Source: Ignavibacteriales bacterium (GTDB taxonomy: Bacteria > Bacteroidota > Ignavibacteria > Ignavibacteriales > SURF-24). From it: DNA of 64,000 nucleotides. The stretch covers positions 1 through 64,000 of the forward strand of contig JAPLFH010000055.1 of the NCBI GenBank assembly GCA_026390815.1, read 5' to 3'. The position numbers and the translations under genes are program-made. This document shows, piece after piece, positions 1-8,455 of this stretch. Each line of letters opens with the position of its first letter. Within the stretch, counting starts at the first letter, position 1. Below the pieces are notes generated by a model. It made no database searches and was not told the DNA's origin. It was given only the letters and a program-made list of their open reading frames with translations.

Positions 1-468
1 GATAGCAAGTTTATAAAATTCTCAGATTTTTAAGATGTTTTTTATTACTAATAATTGTATACGATGTTTGCTAATTCTATATTACTAACAGTGCACGATG
101 TCTTGCTTATTTTGTGTTACCGATGTTGTGCTTATTCTCAAATAATGATTACTGCAAAATACTGAGTGTAAAAGTTACTATCCGTAGTGGGACTAAAAAT
201 TAGTTGTTGAATAGCGAAGGTTTTAAACACATGCCATAATATCTCAAAGTTTTCAATTATTTTTGAAGAAAGGCTTAAGCCTTTCCTCTGAACTAAAATG
301 TCATTTACACCAAATATTTTACAGACTCATCCAATTTGATCCGTTTTCGTTACAATTTCGAACTTTTTGAAAAAGCTTTGTCATAATTTTGTTCTGAAAT
401 TTTTCTAAAAATTTAGTTATAGAATTCTCATCGCCTTATATCCCAACTAGACATTTAAAATTAAATGG
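1..468. other. gene-free left edge with degenerate short repeats
   Basis: No convincing coding region is visible on either strand in this AT-rich stretch. It holds three degenerate copies of a short unit beginning ACGATGT or CGATGTT and continuing to GCTTATT or GCTAATT, at about 61-85, 95-120 and 121-139. It may be the 3' flank of whatever lies to the left of the window. I see nothing else I can name in it. Confidence 0.4.
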
Positions 469-630
469 TTATTCTTCACAAGCTTTCGACCAAGTTGTTT
501 TTTTTGAAGGTGTAATACTCATCATTGGAGGGAAAAAAGGTTTTAGTTTTTTCTCTAATTCTTTATAATCCTGAATTCTTTGATTCATCGCTTTCCACCT
601 CTTTGATTTATTTTGCGATATATTTTTCAT
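469..630 (-). CDS. small hypothetical protein (53 aa), coupled to the Clp-fold protease
   Basis: I do not recognise the family. The frame encodes 53 residues starting MKNISQNKSKRW and ending WSKACEE. It is strongly basic at the N-terminus, has a charged segment (DYKELEKKLK), then a PFFPPMMS stretch, and no signal peptide or membrane segment. It is credible as a gene because its ATG lies only 3 bases after the stop of the upstream protease gene and is preceded by a good ribosome binding site (AAAGGAG at about 641-647 on the minus strand, ending 10 bases before the ATG). The arrangement implies co-transcription and probably translational coupling. It may be an accessory, substrate or inhibitor of the protease; that role is inference only. 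Confidence 0.6.
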   Translation of the reverse strand: MKNISQNKSKRWKAMNQRIQDYKELEKKLKPFFPPMMSITPSKKTTWSKACEE

Positions 631-633
631 ATA

Positions 634-1545
634 TCAGTCTCCTTTAATATTAATGTTGCTATAGAAATGATCATTCTTGGATTCTATTACTTTTGCAATA
701 TCTCTATTTAGTAAATGATCTGTTCTTAAATATAGTTCCCATATCTTATGCCATTGTTCACTATCTAATTCAATTTCGCTAACTTTCAATCCACAATCAA
801 TAGCTTGCTTGAAAAATATAGGTCTTCCATGTGATTTGGTTTCAAGCGGTGAGAGAAAGGGTTTTATTTTTTTTCTAATATCCCTTACACCTTCTTTAGA
901 CATCATTCCAAGTTTAAGATACTTTATTGCAATACTCTCTGAAAGCTCTTGCGCTCGACGTAAATCCTCAATAAGTCTGGAATCATATCTCTGGAGCTGT
1001 TGTAAATATGGTTCAACTCTCCCATTTATTTCCTTAGTAGCTTTTTTTAATAATGTTTCGAAGCTATTAATTATACCGTGAACTGAAAACACTTTTCGTG
1101 TTCCATCTTCAACTATTGTTACTTGAGGATCAATAGGACCTAGTTCTGATGTTTTGCTCATATAAATATGATTACTACCCATACAAATCATAGTTGCTGC
1201 GGATTTTGCCATATTTGGAACAACTACTTCGAAACAATCGTTTGAATACGCACGACATACATTAATTATTCTCTCCGCAGCAAGACCCGAACCACCAGGT
1301 GAATTCAATATCAAAACTAACCCATTAGAATTTAGTTCAGTATTTTGCAGTACTTCCTCGATCATTTTCGCATCTTCATCCTCAATCATGACAGGGAATG
1401 TAAAAGAGGTAAAAAAAGTAATTACAGTTTTATTAAAATAATTCTCTAACTCCTTAATTAAAGCTTGACGGACTGGTGGTGTTTGATGAATTTCGTTTAA
1501 TAATTTTTTATAAGCAGCACGATTTTCATTATTTTTTTTTGACAT
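634..1545 (-). CDS. SDH-family Clp-fold serine proteinase
   Basis: A 303-residue protein of the SDH_protease family (ClpP/crotonase fold, serine dehydrogenase proteinase type). Visible signatures are the oxyanion-type loop NSPGGSGLAA at residues 81-90, the nucleophile region NMAKSAATM with candidate catalytic Ser115, and GPIDPQ at 136-141, which in this family follows the active-site helix. There is no signal peptide, so it is probably cytoplasmic. The ATG is preceded by GGAGAGAGGAG. The C-terminal half (about 150-300) is basic and helical and resembles other family members. It heads a minus-strand pair with the 53-residue gene at 469-630 and lies downstream of a tRNA-Ser. Members of this family are often found in accessory regions; the substrate is unknown. 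Confidence 0.85.
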   Translation of the reverse strand: MSKKNNENRAAYKKLLNEIHQTPPVRQALIKELENYFNKTVITFFTSFTFPVMIEDEDAKMIEEVLQNTELNSNGLVLILNSPGGSGLAAERIINVCRAYSNDCFEVVVPNMAKSAATMICMGSNHIYMSKTSELGPIDPQVTIVEDGTRKVFSVHGIINSFETLLKKATKEINGRVEPYLQQLQRYDSRLIEDLRRAQELSESIAIKYLKLGMMSKEGVRDIRKKIKPFLSPLETKSHGRPIFFKQAIDCGLKVSEIELDSEQWHKIWELYLRTDHLLNRDIAKVIESKNDHFYSNINIKGD

Positions 1546-1650
1546 CTCCTCTCTCCGATATGAAAAAATGTGAATTCATAAGGAATAAATAAAAGTCAGG
1601 GTAAAAATAGAATGATGGTAATAAAAAAGCAAACAGAGACTTTTATTGAA

Positions 1651-1681
1651 AAATACAAAAAGTAGGTTATTTAACCTGCTT
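1651..1681 (-). terminator. rho-independent terminator of tRNA-Ser
   Basis: Read on the minus strand, AGCAGGTT and AACCTACT form a hairpin with one mismatch and a 4-base loop (1661-1680). It is followed by a T-rich stretch (TTTTTGTATTT). It lies about 10 bases beyond the 3' end of the tRNA, which fits a tRNA terminator. Confidence 0.6.
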
Positions 1682-1689
1682 TGCTGTTG

Positions 1690-1776
1690 CGGAGAGTCAG
1701 GGATTCGAACCCCGGAAGGACTTGCATCCTTAACGGTTTTCAAGACCGCCGCATTCAACCACTCTGCCAACTCTCC
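1690..1776 (-). tRNA. tRNA-Ser (anticodon UGA)
   Basis: On the minus strand the sequence begins GGAGAGTTGGCAGAGTGGTT and ends GGGTTCGAATCCCTGACTCTCC. The 7-bp acceptor stem (GGAGAGT with ACTCTCC) is perfect. The anticodon arm reads CGGTCTTGAAAACCG, giving anticodon TGA. There is a long variable arm (AAGGATGCAAGTCCTT), typical of serine tRNA, and a standard T-loop TTCGAAT. The discriminator base is G (1690). The CCA end is not encoded; the next bases are CAACAG. Confidence 0.96.
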
Positions 1777-1881
1777 GTTTTCGCTGCCCAAATATAAAAA
1801 ATAGACCGCTCTTAACAAAAGCAATTCTGTTGTACTTCTTAATAAAATGTTAAATTTGTAAAACATATTTTAGGTTTTTTG

Positions 1882-2634
1882 ATGAATGAATTTAAATCCT
1901 TTGCCAATCTGCTTGCAAATGAAAGTGGTAAAATAATTCGGGATTATTTCCGCACACAAATTTCGGTGGATTCCAAAGCCGATCAATCTCCGGTAACAAT
2001 TGCTGATAAAAAAGCCGAAGAAATTATGCGCAAATTAATAATGAAAGATTATCCTGACCATGGAATACTTGGTGAAGAATTTGGGAAACATAATGGTGAT
2101 TCTGAATACCAATGGATTCTTGATCCGATTGATGGTACAAAAAGTTTTATTTGCGGAGCAGTTACTTTTGGAACACTCATCGCACTTTTAAAAAATGGAG
2201 AGCCAATTCTTGGAGTTATTAATCAGCCAATCTTAAATGAATTTTTAATTGGAGATAATTTAACTTGTGAATTAAATAATGTAAAAGTATCTGTAAGAGA
2301 TTGTAGCAACCTTTCAGAAGCTGTATTATTAACTACTGATCATTTGAATGTTGAAAAGCACCAGAACGCAGTAAAATTTTATAAGTTGATTAAAAAAGTT
2401 AAACTCTACCGTAATTGGGGCGATTGCTACGGTTATTACTTAGTTGCCACTGGCTTTGCAGATGTTATGATCGATCCGATTATGTCAGTTTGGGATTTAA
2501 TGGCTTTGATACCAGTAATCCGTGGAGCAGGTGGTTTAATTACTGATTACAACGGAAATGATCCAGTTAAAGGAAATAGTATTGTAGTAGCACAAAAAAA
2601 AATCCATAAAGAAGTTATAAAAATTTTAAATTAA
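1882..2634 (+). CDS. hisN: HisN-type histidinol-phosphatase / inositol monophosphatase family
   Basis: A 250-residue Mg2+-dependent phosphatase of the IMPase superfamily. The metal-binding signatures are GEEFG at residues 64-68, DPIDGTKSF at 81-89 and the C-terminal WDLMALIPVIRGAGG. The GTKSF sequence and length fit the HisN subgroup, which dephosphorylates histidinol phosphate, but an inositol-1-phosphatase or CysQ-like role cannot be excluded from sequence alone. A TTG lies directly before the ATG at 1882; the ATG, preceded by TTTTAGG, is the better start. It is divergent from the tRNA gene, and no other histidine-biosynthesis gene is nearby. Confidence 0.8.
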   Translation: MNEFKSFANLLANESGKIIRDYFRTQISVDSKADQSPVTIADKKAEEIMRKLIMKDYPDHGILGEEFGKHNGDSEYQWILDPIDGTKSFICGAVTFGTLIALLKNGEPILGVINQPILNEFLIGDNLTCELNNVKVSVRDCSNLSEAVLLTTDHLNVEKHQNAVKFYKLIKKVKLYRNWGDCYGYYLVATGFADVMIDPIMSVWDLMALIPVIRGAGGLITDYNGNDPVKGNSIVVAQKKIHKEVIKILN

Positions 2635-2641
2635 AAATTTA

Positions 2642-3019
2642 TTACTTCTTCTTTTTTTTCTTTGTTGTTTTATCGATTTCACTCTTGTTTTCACTTACCA
2701 AAGAATCAGGTTTAATGAATCCTTCCTTTAAAAGATTATCCATTGATTTGAAGAAAGTTATTTTTACTTCAGTAGAATTATAATAGCCTGTAGATTCAAT
2801 TCTAACTCCGTAAATCTCCTTTTGAAGTCGTACTGAGGAAACCAAAATATCGTTCGCAATCAATTGATTTTCGATTTCATTTTTTTTATTCGGAATGTTT
2901 GATAAACACCAGTATACGCCTCTTTTTGCATTCAAGAATGCGGAATCGAGTTTTAATTCCGAAAATTCCTGGGCAATTACAATTGTTGGAATGAGAAATA
3001 TTAGCAATGTTCTATTCAT
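2642..3019 (-). CDS. exported hypothetical protein with lysine-rich tail
   Basis: A 125-residue protein of unknown family. It starts with a short Sec signal peptide (MNRTLLIFLIPTIVIAQ, cleavage likely after IA or AQ). The mature part is mixed alpha/beta with no motif I know and ends in a run of six lysines after KTTK. The start has a GAGGGG ribosome binding site (minus strand, about 3025-3030). It is convergent with hisN; the stop codons are 8 bases apart with no strong hairpin between them. Confidence 0.65.
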   Translation of the reverse strand: MNRTLLIFLIPTIVIAQEFSELKLDSAFLNAKRGVYWCLSNIPNKKNEIENQLIANDILVSSVRLQKEIYGVRIESTGYYNSTEVKITFFKSMDNLLKEGFIKPDSLVSENKSEIDKTTKKKKKK

Positions 3020-3154
3020 TTTACCCCTCTTGATTTTTTAGTTCCAATTTATAGAAAAAATAAATTAGAATACAGGTTTTATTGTTGCAACCATTTTAAT
3101 CAACGAACATCATATTAATCAGAAACAGCAAATAAAACTAAAAAGGATACAAAA

Positions 3155-3493
3155 ATGAATAACAGTATAATAAACGGTACCGATCTGAATTTTGATTCTG
3201 AAGTTCTATCATCTAACACACCTGTGCTTGTTGATTTTTGGGCTCCCTGGTGTGGACCTTGCAGAATGGTTGCCCCAATTGTTGAAGAAATTGCAACCGA
3301 ACTTAGCGGAAAACTTAAAGTTGTTAAAGTTAATACTGATGAAAATTTTTCAGTTGCAACACGATATGGAATTATGAGTATTCCAACACTTGGAATATTT
3401 AAAGGTGGTCAATTAGTGGATTCTGTTATTGGAGCGGTTCCAAAACATCATCTGATGAGTAAAATTAAACCGCATATTTCAGCGGTTAATTAA
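3155..3493 (+). CDS. trxA: thioredoxin
   Basis: A 112-residue cytoplasmic thioredoxin. The active site WAPWCGPC is at about residues 29-36, the cis-proline loop is [11 protein letters not shown], and the conserved D and W upstream (LVDFWA) are present. There is no signal peptide, so it is the cytosolic dithiol reductant rather than a TlpA/ResA-type exported protein. The start ATG follows AAAAAGGATACAAAA. It is followed by a strong inverted repeat that separates it from the convergent ferredoxin gene. Confidence 0.97.
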   Translation: MNNSIINGTDLNFDSEVLSSNTPVLVDFWAPWCGPCRMVAPIVEEIATELSGKLKVVKVNTDENFSVATRYGIMSIPTLGIFKGGQLVDSVIGAVPKHHLMSKIKPHISAVN

Positions 3494-3509
3494 AATTGAT
3501 TTATTAATT

Positions 3510-3535
3510 GTTCAGTCCCTATTTAGGGACTGAAC
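3510..3535. terminator. hairpin between convergent trxA and ferredoxin genes
   Basis: A perfect 11-bp inverted repeat (GTTCAGTCCCT and AGGGACTGAAC) with a 4-base ATTT loop lies between two convergent genes. There is no long T-run on either side, so it is probably a bidirectional terminator or mRNA 3'-end structure rather than a textbook intrinsic terminator. Confidence 0.6.
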
Positions 3536-3556
3536 ATAATGAAATGACTTCGTTTA

Positions 3557-3769
3557 TTATTGTGGTTCTACAATCGCATCAACTGCACAAACTTCGGCAC
3601 AAGATTTACAATCATTGCATAATTCTGGCGCTATGAATGTATGATCTTCTGAAATAGCCGGTTTTTCTTCTTCATTAAATTTATAAGATTCTCCAGCGTT
3701 ATAAATTGCATTATTCTCGCATTCTTCAATACAGGCAGCACAGCTAATGCATTCTTCGGTAATCACCAT
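3557..3769 (-). CDS. 2[4Fe-4S] ferredoxin
   Basis: A 70-residue bacterial-type ferredoxin. The first cluster motif is CISCAACIEECENN and the second is CNDCKSCAEVC, giving the two CX2CX2-4CX3C ligand sets of a dicluster ferredoxin. The start is set at the ATG at 3769 (MVITEE), because GGGAG lies 9 bases upstream; a frame-open extension to 3805 has no such site. The sequence fits the small ferredoxins common in Bacteroidota/Chlorobi relatives (FdhF or Fer type). It is an electron carrier, and no dedicated partner is adjacent. Confidence 0.93.
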   Translation of the reverse strand: MVITEECISCAACIEECENNAIYNAGESYKFNEEEKPAISEDHTFIAPELCNDCKSCAEVCAVDAIVEPQ

Positions 3770-4132
3770 TTTATATTCTCCCGTAAAAATTTTTATTAAG
3801 ATCACTATTTTGTATCGGTGAAATTACAAATACGATGCCATCATTTTTACTCAGTGCGCAAGAATTGTATTTTATCAAATTGCGTTGATAAACTTTATTT
3901 ATAGCTTAAAATCGAATTACAAAAGAAAAGTCATGGAGAAAAAATATTCAACATGATTGATTGCTTCCTAAATCTAAGAAAAAATATTATTCAATTTCTA
4001 ATTAGCGGAAAGTGCAGTTGGTTAAATATCTGCAAAATATTATAATTAATTCCAAATCCTATTTGATTGTAAGTTGGCTAAAAAGTAATTTGAGAAACAA
4101 AAAATAGCTTTCAAAATCCTATTTATAAAAAA
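3770..4132. other. intergenic region, no gene seen
   Basis: About 360 bases of AT-rich DNA lie between the divergent ferredoxin and DUF5009 genes. Only very short frames occur. It presumably carries both promoters; I could not pick out a box with confidence. Confidence 0.4.
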
Positions 4133-5593
4133 ATGAGTACTTCCAGTACAACACTTAATATTGAATCAACATCAAAACGTGCGCGTGCACTGGATGCAGT
4201 TAGAGGTTTTGCAATCCTAACGATGTTTCTTTCAGGAAGAGTGCCATTTGGAGTTCTGCCCGATTGGATGTACCATGCCCAGGTTCCTCCACCGCTTCAT
4301 AAATTTATTGATACACTTCCGGGCATTACGTGGGTAGATCTTGTTTTCCCATTTTTCCTATTTTCTATGGGTGCAGCAATTCCGCTTGCTCTTTCAAAAA
4401 GAATTGAGGAAGATGTACCAAAGTGGAAAATCTATTTTGGAATTTTTGAAAGAGGTTTGCTGCTTGTTGGTTTTGCAATCTACGATCAACATATTCGTCC
4501 TTATTCAATGAATTCAAATCCCACAACGATTACCTGGCTTACATCGCTGCTTGGTTTTGTTTTGCTATTTCCCGTATTGTGGCGAATGCCAAAAACATGG
4601 AAACCAGTAATTCAAAATTACGTTAGAGCTGCCGGTTGGATTGGTGCAATTCTTTTTATGGTTTTAGTAAGATTTCCGGAAACGAGTTTTAATGGTCAGT
4701 TCTTTTCTCTTTTCCGAAGTGATATTATTATTCTTGTTCTTGCTAATGTTGCTGTAAGCGGTTCAATCGTCTGGATTTTCACTCGTTCAAATTGGTATTT
4801 AAGATTTGGTTTACTGGGGATTTTGTTAGCAGTAAGATTAACTCACTTAGAACCGGGTTGGATTCAATTCTTCTGGAATGGTTCAGCAAACTGGTGGTTT
4901 AGATGGATTGGTAATATTTATTTCCAACAATATCTTTTTGTTATTATCCCCGGAACAATTGCAGGCGATTTAATTTTGCGATGGATGAAATCACCACAAG
5001 AAAAAATTTCTACCGAAATTAAAAGTTCTAAATCAAAATTAATTTACATTACATTGTTGATGTTTGGTTTCATTCTGGTTCTACTCGTTGGTTTGAAAGG
5101 CAGATGGGTAGAAGCAACAACTATAATTTCCTTTTCAATGTGCGCACTTGGTTGGTGGTTTCTTTCAGATCCGAAGAATGAAATGGAAAAACTATTTAAA
5201 AATATTTATACCTGGGGAGCATTCTGGTTAGTGTTGGGACTCATCTTTGAACCATACGAAGGAGGAATTAAAAAAGATCATCCAACGATGAGTTACTATT
5301 TTATTACCTCCGGTCTGGCGTCTTTTCTTTTTATTGGCTTTTCTATAATTATTGATATATTTAAAAGAAAATGGTTAAACCTGTTGGTGTACAATGGGCA
5401 AAATCCTTTGATAGCTTATGCTGGAATTACTAATTTGCTTCCACCACTTCTTGCATTAACAATGCTTGGTGAGTTTCTTAATTGGATAACTCCAACCCCA
5501 TGGCTTGGTGTATTAAGAGCTTTGTTCGAAACATTCTTGTTGGGGTACTTTGTTAGTTTATTTACAAAACGCAAAATTTTCTTAAGAACATGA
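4133..5593 (+). CDS. DUF5009 / COG4299 multi-pass membrane protein (HGSNAT-like)
   Basis: A 486-residue integral membrane protein with about ten to eleven hydrophobic segments. The N-terminus RALDAVRGFAILTMFL, followed by WVDLVFPFFLFSMGAAIPL, is the signature of the COG4299/DUF5009 family. That family is related to heparan-alpha-glucosaminide N-acetyltransferase and to acyltransferase-3 proteins, which move acetyl groups across membranes onto sugars. The bacterial substrate is unknown; modification of a cell-surface glycan is the usual guess. The start follows no strong Shine-Dalgarno sequence (AAAAA before ATG). It is followed 43 bases later by a DNA methyltransferase; a functional link is not evident. 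Confidence 0.85.
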   Translation: MSTSSTTLNIESTSKRARALDAVRGFAILTMFLSGRVPFGVLPDWMYHAQVPPPLHKFIDTLPGITWVDLVFPFFLFSMGAAIPLALSKRIEEDVPKWKIYFGIFERGLLLVGFAIYDQHIRPYSMNSNPTTITWLTSLLGFVLLFPVLWRMPKTWKPVIQNYVRAAGWIGAILFMVLVRFPETSFNGQFFSLFRSDIIILVLANVAVSGSIVWIFTRSNWYLRFGLLGILLAVRLTHLEPGWIQFFWNGSANWWFRWIGNIYFQQYLFVIIPGTIAGDLILRWMKSPQEKISTEIKSSKSKLIYITLLMFGFILVLLVGLKGRWVEATTIISFSMCALGWWFLSDPKNEMEKLFKNIYTWGAFWLVLGLIFEPYEGGIKKDHPTMSYYFITSGLASFLFIGFSIIIDIFKRKWLNLLVYNGQNPLIAYAGITNLLPPLLALTMLGEFLNWITPTPWLGVLRALFETFLLGYFVSLFTKRKIFLRT

Positions 5594-5636
5594 TTTATAT
5601 TGCCTGAAACTTAAAATCAATTTGTAAAATTTTAAT

Positions 5637-6593
5637 ATGGAAATTATGCAACAAAAATCTTTGAGAAATAAAACAATACTTTTAAATGAAAAAGAAAAAT
5701 CTCGTTTAAAAAAGAAATTGATAAATGTTTTACCGGAAAATCATTTACAGTCTCCAATAACCGGAACTATAAACGGTGATTGTCTTACCTGGGCTGAGTA
5801 TCTTCCAAATGATTTTGTTGATTTACTTTTTTTAGATCCACCATATAATCTAATTAAAGATTTTAATGGTTGGAAGTTTAGCAAAAGGAAAGTGGATGAT
5901 TATTCCGATTGGCTTGATAATGTAATTATTAGATTAAAGCCGATGCTAACAAAAACAGCCTCTATTTATATCTGCGGCGATTGGTACTCCTCAACTTCTA
6001 TTTTCCAAGTTGCATCAAAACACTTTATTGTTAGAAACAGAATTACATGGGAAAGAGAAAAAGGACGGGGTGCAAAAGCTAACTGGAAAAACTCCAGCGA
6101 AGATATTTGGTTTTGTACAATGTCTGATGATTATACTTTTAATCTTGACGCTGTTAAAATGAAAAGAAAAGTATTGGCTCCGTACACCGTTAATGGTGCG
6201 CCTAAAGATTGGGATAAAACCCAAATTGGAAACTTCCGTGTTACACATCCTTCAAATTTGTGGACGGATATTTCTATACCATTTTGGTCAATGCCAGAAA
6301 ATACAAATCATCCTACGCAAAAAAGTGAAAAGCTGCTGGCAAAAATAATTTTGTGCAGCACCAATAAAGATGATTTAGTTTTCGATCCGTTCCTTGGAAG
6401 CGGAACTACTTCAGTTGCGGCAAAAAAATTGGGGAGAAAATATCTTGGGATAGAGTTGAATGAAGATTTCTGCCTGTTTGCAGAGAAACGCCTTGAATTA
6501 GCAGACGCAAATAAAAAAATACAGGGACTTGCTGATGGTGTTTTTTGGGAAAGAAATACTTTTTCGCTGCAAACAAAGAAAAAAAGTTGTTGA
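5637..6593 (+). CDS. site-specific DNA methyltransferase (beta class, probably N6-adenine)
   Basis: A 318-residue amino-methyltransferase. The catalytic motif IV DPPYN is at residues 67-71, and motifs X (NHPTQKSEKL, from about 224) and I (FDPFLGSGT, 249-257) come after it. That order defines the beta class (M.HinfI/CcrM/RsrI-like topology). DPPY favours N6-adenine over N4-cytosine. Residues about 135-215 would hold the target-recognition region. No restriction endonuclease, specificity subunit or helicase is adjacent, so it may be an orphan regulatory or protective methylase. Two ATGs are possible (5637 and 5646). The recognition site cannot be read from the sequence. Confidence 0.9.
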   Translation: MEIMQQKSLRNKTILLNEKEKSRLKKKLINVLPENHLQSPITGTINGDCLTWAEYLPNDFVDLLFLDPPYNLIKDFNGWKFSKRKVDDYSDWLDNVIIRLKPMLTKTASIYICGDWYSSTSIFQVASKHFIVRNRITWEREKGRGAKANWKNSSEDIWFCTMSDDYTFNLDAVKMKRKVLAPYTVNGAPKDWDKTQIGNFRVTHPSNLWTDISIPFWSMPENTNHPTQKSEKLLAKIILCSTNKDDLVFDPFLGSGTTSVAAKKLGRKYLGIELNEDFCLFAEKRLELADANKKIQGLADGVFWERNTFSLQTKKKSC

Positions 6594-6713
6594 CTTATCA
6601 ATTACAAAATATTAAGTTAAAATCGAGATTGAAAAAGAAAGGAATTTGCCACAAAAAAAATCATTTCACATAAGTTCTAATTTATCATTTCAAAAAACCA
6701 TTTAGGAGGATCT

Positions 6714-8303
6714 ATGAAGAAAGGTTTATTATTTGTTTTCGTTCTTTTATTGGCTTCCACTATGTTTGCCCAGTGGACAGAGCAAACAAGCGGTGTAACG
6801 ACAACGTTACAGCTAATAGTTGCTGTTGATGATAACGTTTTATGGGCGTGCGGATCAAGTGGCGTTGTTCTTTTAACAACTGATGGCGGCACTACTTGGG
6901 TAAAGAAAACCCCCACAGATGCAACTGTTACAAATTATTCAGTTGCACCATTGGATGCTACAACAGCTTGGGTAACTGGTACAGTTGGCGGTAGCGCAGA
7001 CTGTATAATATGGAAAACTACAGATGGCGGTACAACCTGGGTTCAGCAATATCGTAATCCTACTGGATTCACCAATGGTATGGTAATGTTCGATGCAAAT
7101 AACGGTGTATGCTGGGGTGATCCAGATCCTTATCCGTCCACTGCATGGGAAATAGTAACCACCACAGATGGTGGAACTACTTGGACAAGGGTTCCTCGCT
7201 CTAATTACACGGGAGCAGATAGCGCTAACGGCGAATATGGTTCTGCACGTGGTATTTGTAAATCTGGAAATACCGTTTGGTTTACTGGATATAGTGCTGT
7301 TGCAGGTACACCAAATTCTATCTATAAGTCAACAGACAAAGGTCTTCACTGGACAAGAAGCACTTTAAACAAAGTAAGCGGTACTTCTGGCTCAGGTTAT
7401 CTGGCATTTGCTAATTCTAATCAAGGTGTATTTGTGGGTTTAGATGGAACAAGAGCTGTTACTATTGACGGCGGAACGACCTGGACAGTAGCTACAAATA
7501 CAACTCCAGCATTAAGAGCCTTAACCTATGTACCGGGAACAACTTCCTTTATTGCTACTGGCAGTTCAGGTGCAAGTCTAATCTCCAGAGATTATGGAGT
7601 TACATGGGAAGCATTAACCGGTGCACCGGCAGTGAGCCTTTATGGAGTTACTGCCACTTCTAACAATGCATGGACTTGTGGTGCCACGGGTAAAATTGCC
7701 AAATTAGCAGGTACTGCTAACGTTCCAGTAGAACTAAAATCCTTTTCAGCAAAAGTTGTTGATGGTAAAGCAAATCTTGAATGGTTTACAGTTACCGAAA
7801 CAAACAATAAAGGATTTGAAGTTGAAAGGAATATTTCCGGTGTTTGGGCAAAAGTTGGTTACGTTGATGGCAGCGGAACAAAAACAACCGGCACCAAATA
7901 TACATTTGTTGATGATATTGCAAACTTGAAATCGCAAAGTCTTTCATATCGCTTAAAACAAATTGATCTGAGCGGAACATATGAATACTCTGCAGAAGTT
8001 CAGGTTAACAATCTAGCTCCGTCCAAATTTGATATGAGCCAGAACTATCCAAATCCATTTAACCCGGCTACAACAATTAAATATGCGCTTCCATTCGAAA
8101 GCATAGTTAATGTTACAGTATACAATTCGCTTGGACAAATTGTAAGCGAGCTGGTAAATAAAGTACAACAAGCTGGTTATTACGAAGAAAATTTCAATGC
8201 TTCTAATTTATCATCTGGTACTTACATTTACCAAATTAAAGCAGTTGGTGTAAATGGCGGACAAGAATTCAGCTCTGTAAAGAAAATGATTCTTGTGAAG
8301 TAA
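6714..8303 (+). CDS. secreted YCF48/BNR-type beta-propeller protein with T9SS sorting domain
   Basis: A 529-residue exported protein. A signal peptide (MKKGLLFVFVLLLASTMFAQ) is followed by repeated propeller blades with the recurring TTDGGTTWV or STDKGLHW motif (about residues 40-330), as in YCF48/BNR and sortilin-type folds. A spacer beta domain then leads to the T9SS type A C-terminal sorting domain (linker SQNYPNPFNPATTIKYALP, ending KKMILVK). It is expected to cross the outer membrane through the type IX system and be anchored or released. The ATG is preceded by a strong TTAGGAGG. The ligand or enzyme activity is unknown. It begins a small region with another propeller cargo and a PorV-like protein. 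Confidence 0.88.
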   Translation: MKKGLLFVFVLLLASTMFAQWTEQTSGVTTTLQLIVAVDDNVLWACGSSGVVLLTTDGGTTWVKKTPTDATVTNYSVAPLDATTAWVTGTVGGSADCIIWKTTDGGTTWVQQYRNPTGFTNGMVMFDANNGVCWGDPDPYPSTAWEIVTTTDGGTTWTRVPRSNYTGADSANGEYGSARGICKSGNTVWFTGYSAVAGTPNSIYKSTDKGLHWTRSTLNKVSGTSGSGYLAFANSNQGVFVGLDGTRAVTIDGGTTWTVATNTTPALRALTYVPGTTSFIATGSSGASLISRDYGVTWEALTGAPAVSLYGVTATSNNAWTCGATGKIAKLAGTANVPVELKSFSAKVVDGKANLEWFTVTETNNKGFEVERNISGVWAKVGYVDGSGTKTTGTKYTFVDDIANLKSQSLSYRLKQIDLSGTYEYSAEVQVNNLAPSKFDMSQNYPNPFNPATTIKYALPFESIVNVTVYNSLGQIVSELVNKVQQAGYYEENFNASNLSSGTYIYQIKAVGVNGGQEFSSVKKMILVK

Positions 8304-8332
8304 CTCAAACATTTTCTAAATTTCTTTTTAAC

Positions 8333-8365
8333 AGTCCTGGCAATTGCCGGGACTGATTTATTTTA
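8333..8365 (+). terminator. rho-independent terminator
   Basis: AGTCCTGGCA and TGCCGGGACT pair over 10 bp with one G-T and a 2-base loop (8333-8354). The sequence then continues GATTTATTTT. It sits about 30 bases after the stop of the propeller gene and separates it from the next cargo gene. Confidence 0.75.
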
Positions 8366-8455
8366 AACTGTTCAAATTTCATCTTTACTTTCTTCTAAAA
8401 AGTTTTTCACTTAAATTGCTGTCAGATTATTCTTTCAATTCTTTTAAGTTAGTTA

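Noticed and set aside
809-1081. Plus-strand frame inside the protease gene
   Set aside because: Shadow of the protease coding region; no start signal or domain.
1-1690. Duplicate of the tRNA-Ser 3' end that would mark an integrated element
   Set aside because: I found no second copy of the GGGTTCGAATCCC end in the window to the left of the tRNA. A copy further left cannot be excluded.
1576-1866. A 96-residue frame covering the tRNA-Ser on the minus strand
   Set aside because: It reads through the tRNA itself and has no ribosome binding site or family match.
6015-6601. Minus-strand frames opposite the DNA methyltransferase
   Set aside because: Antisense to conserved methyltransferase motifs; no independent support.
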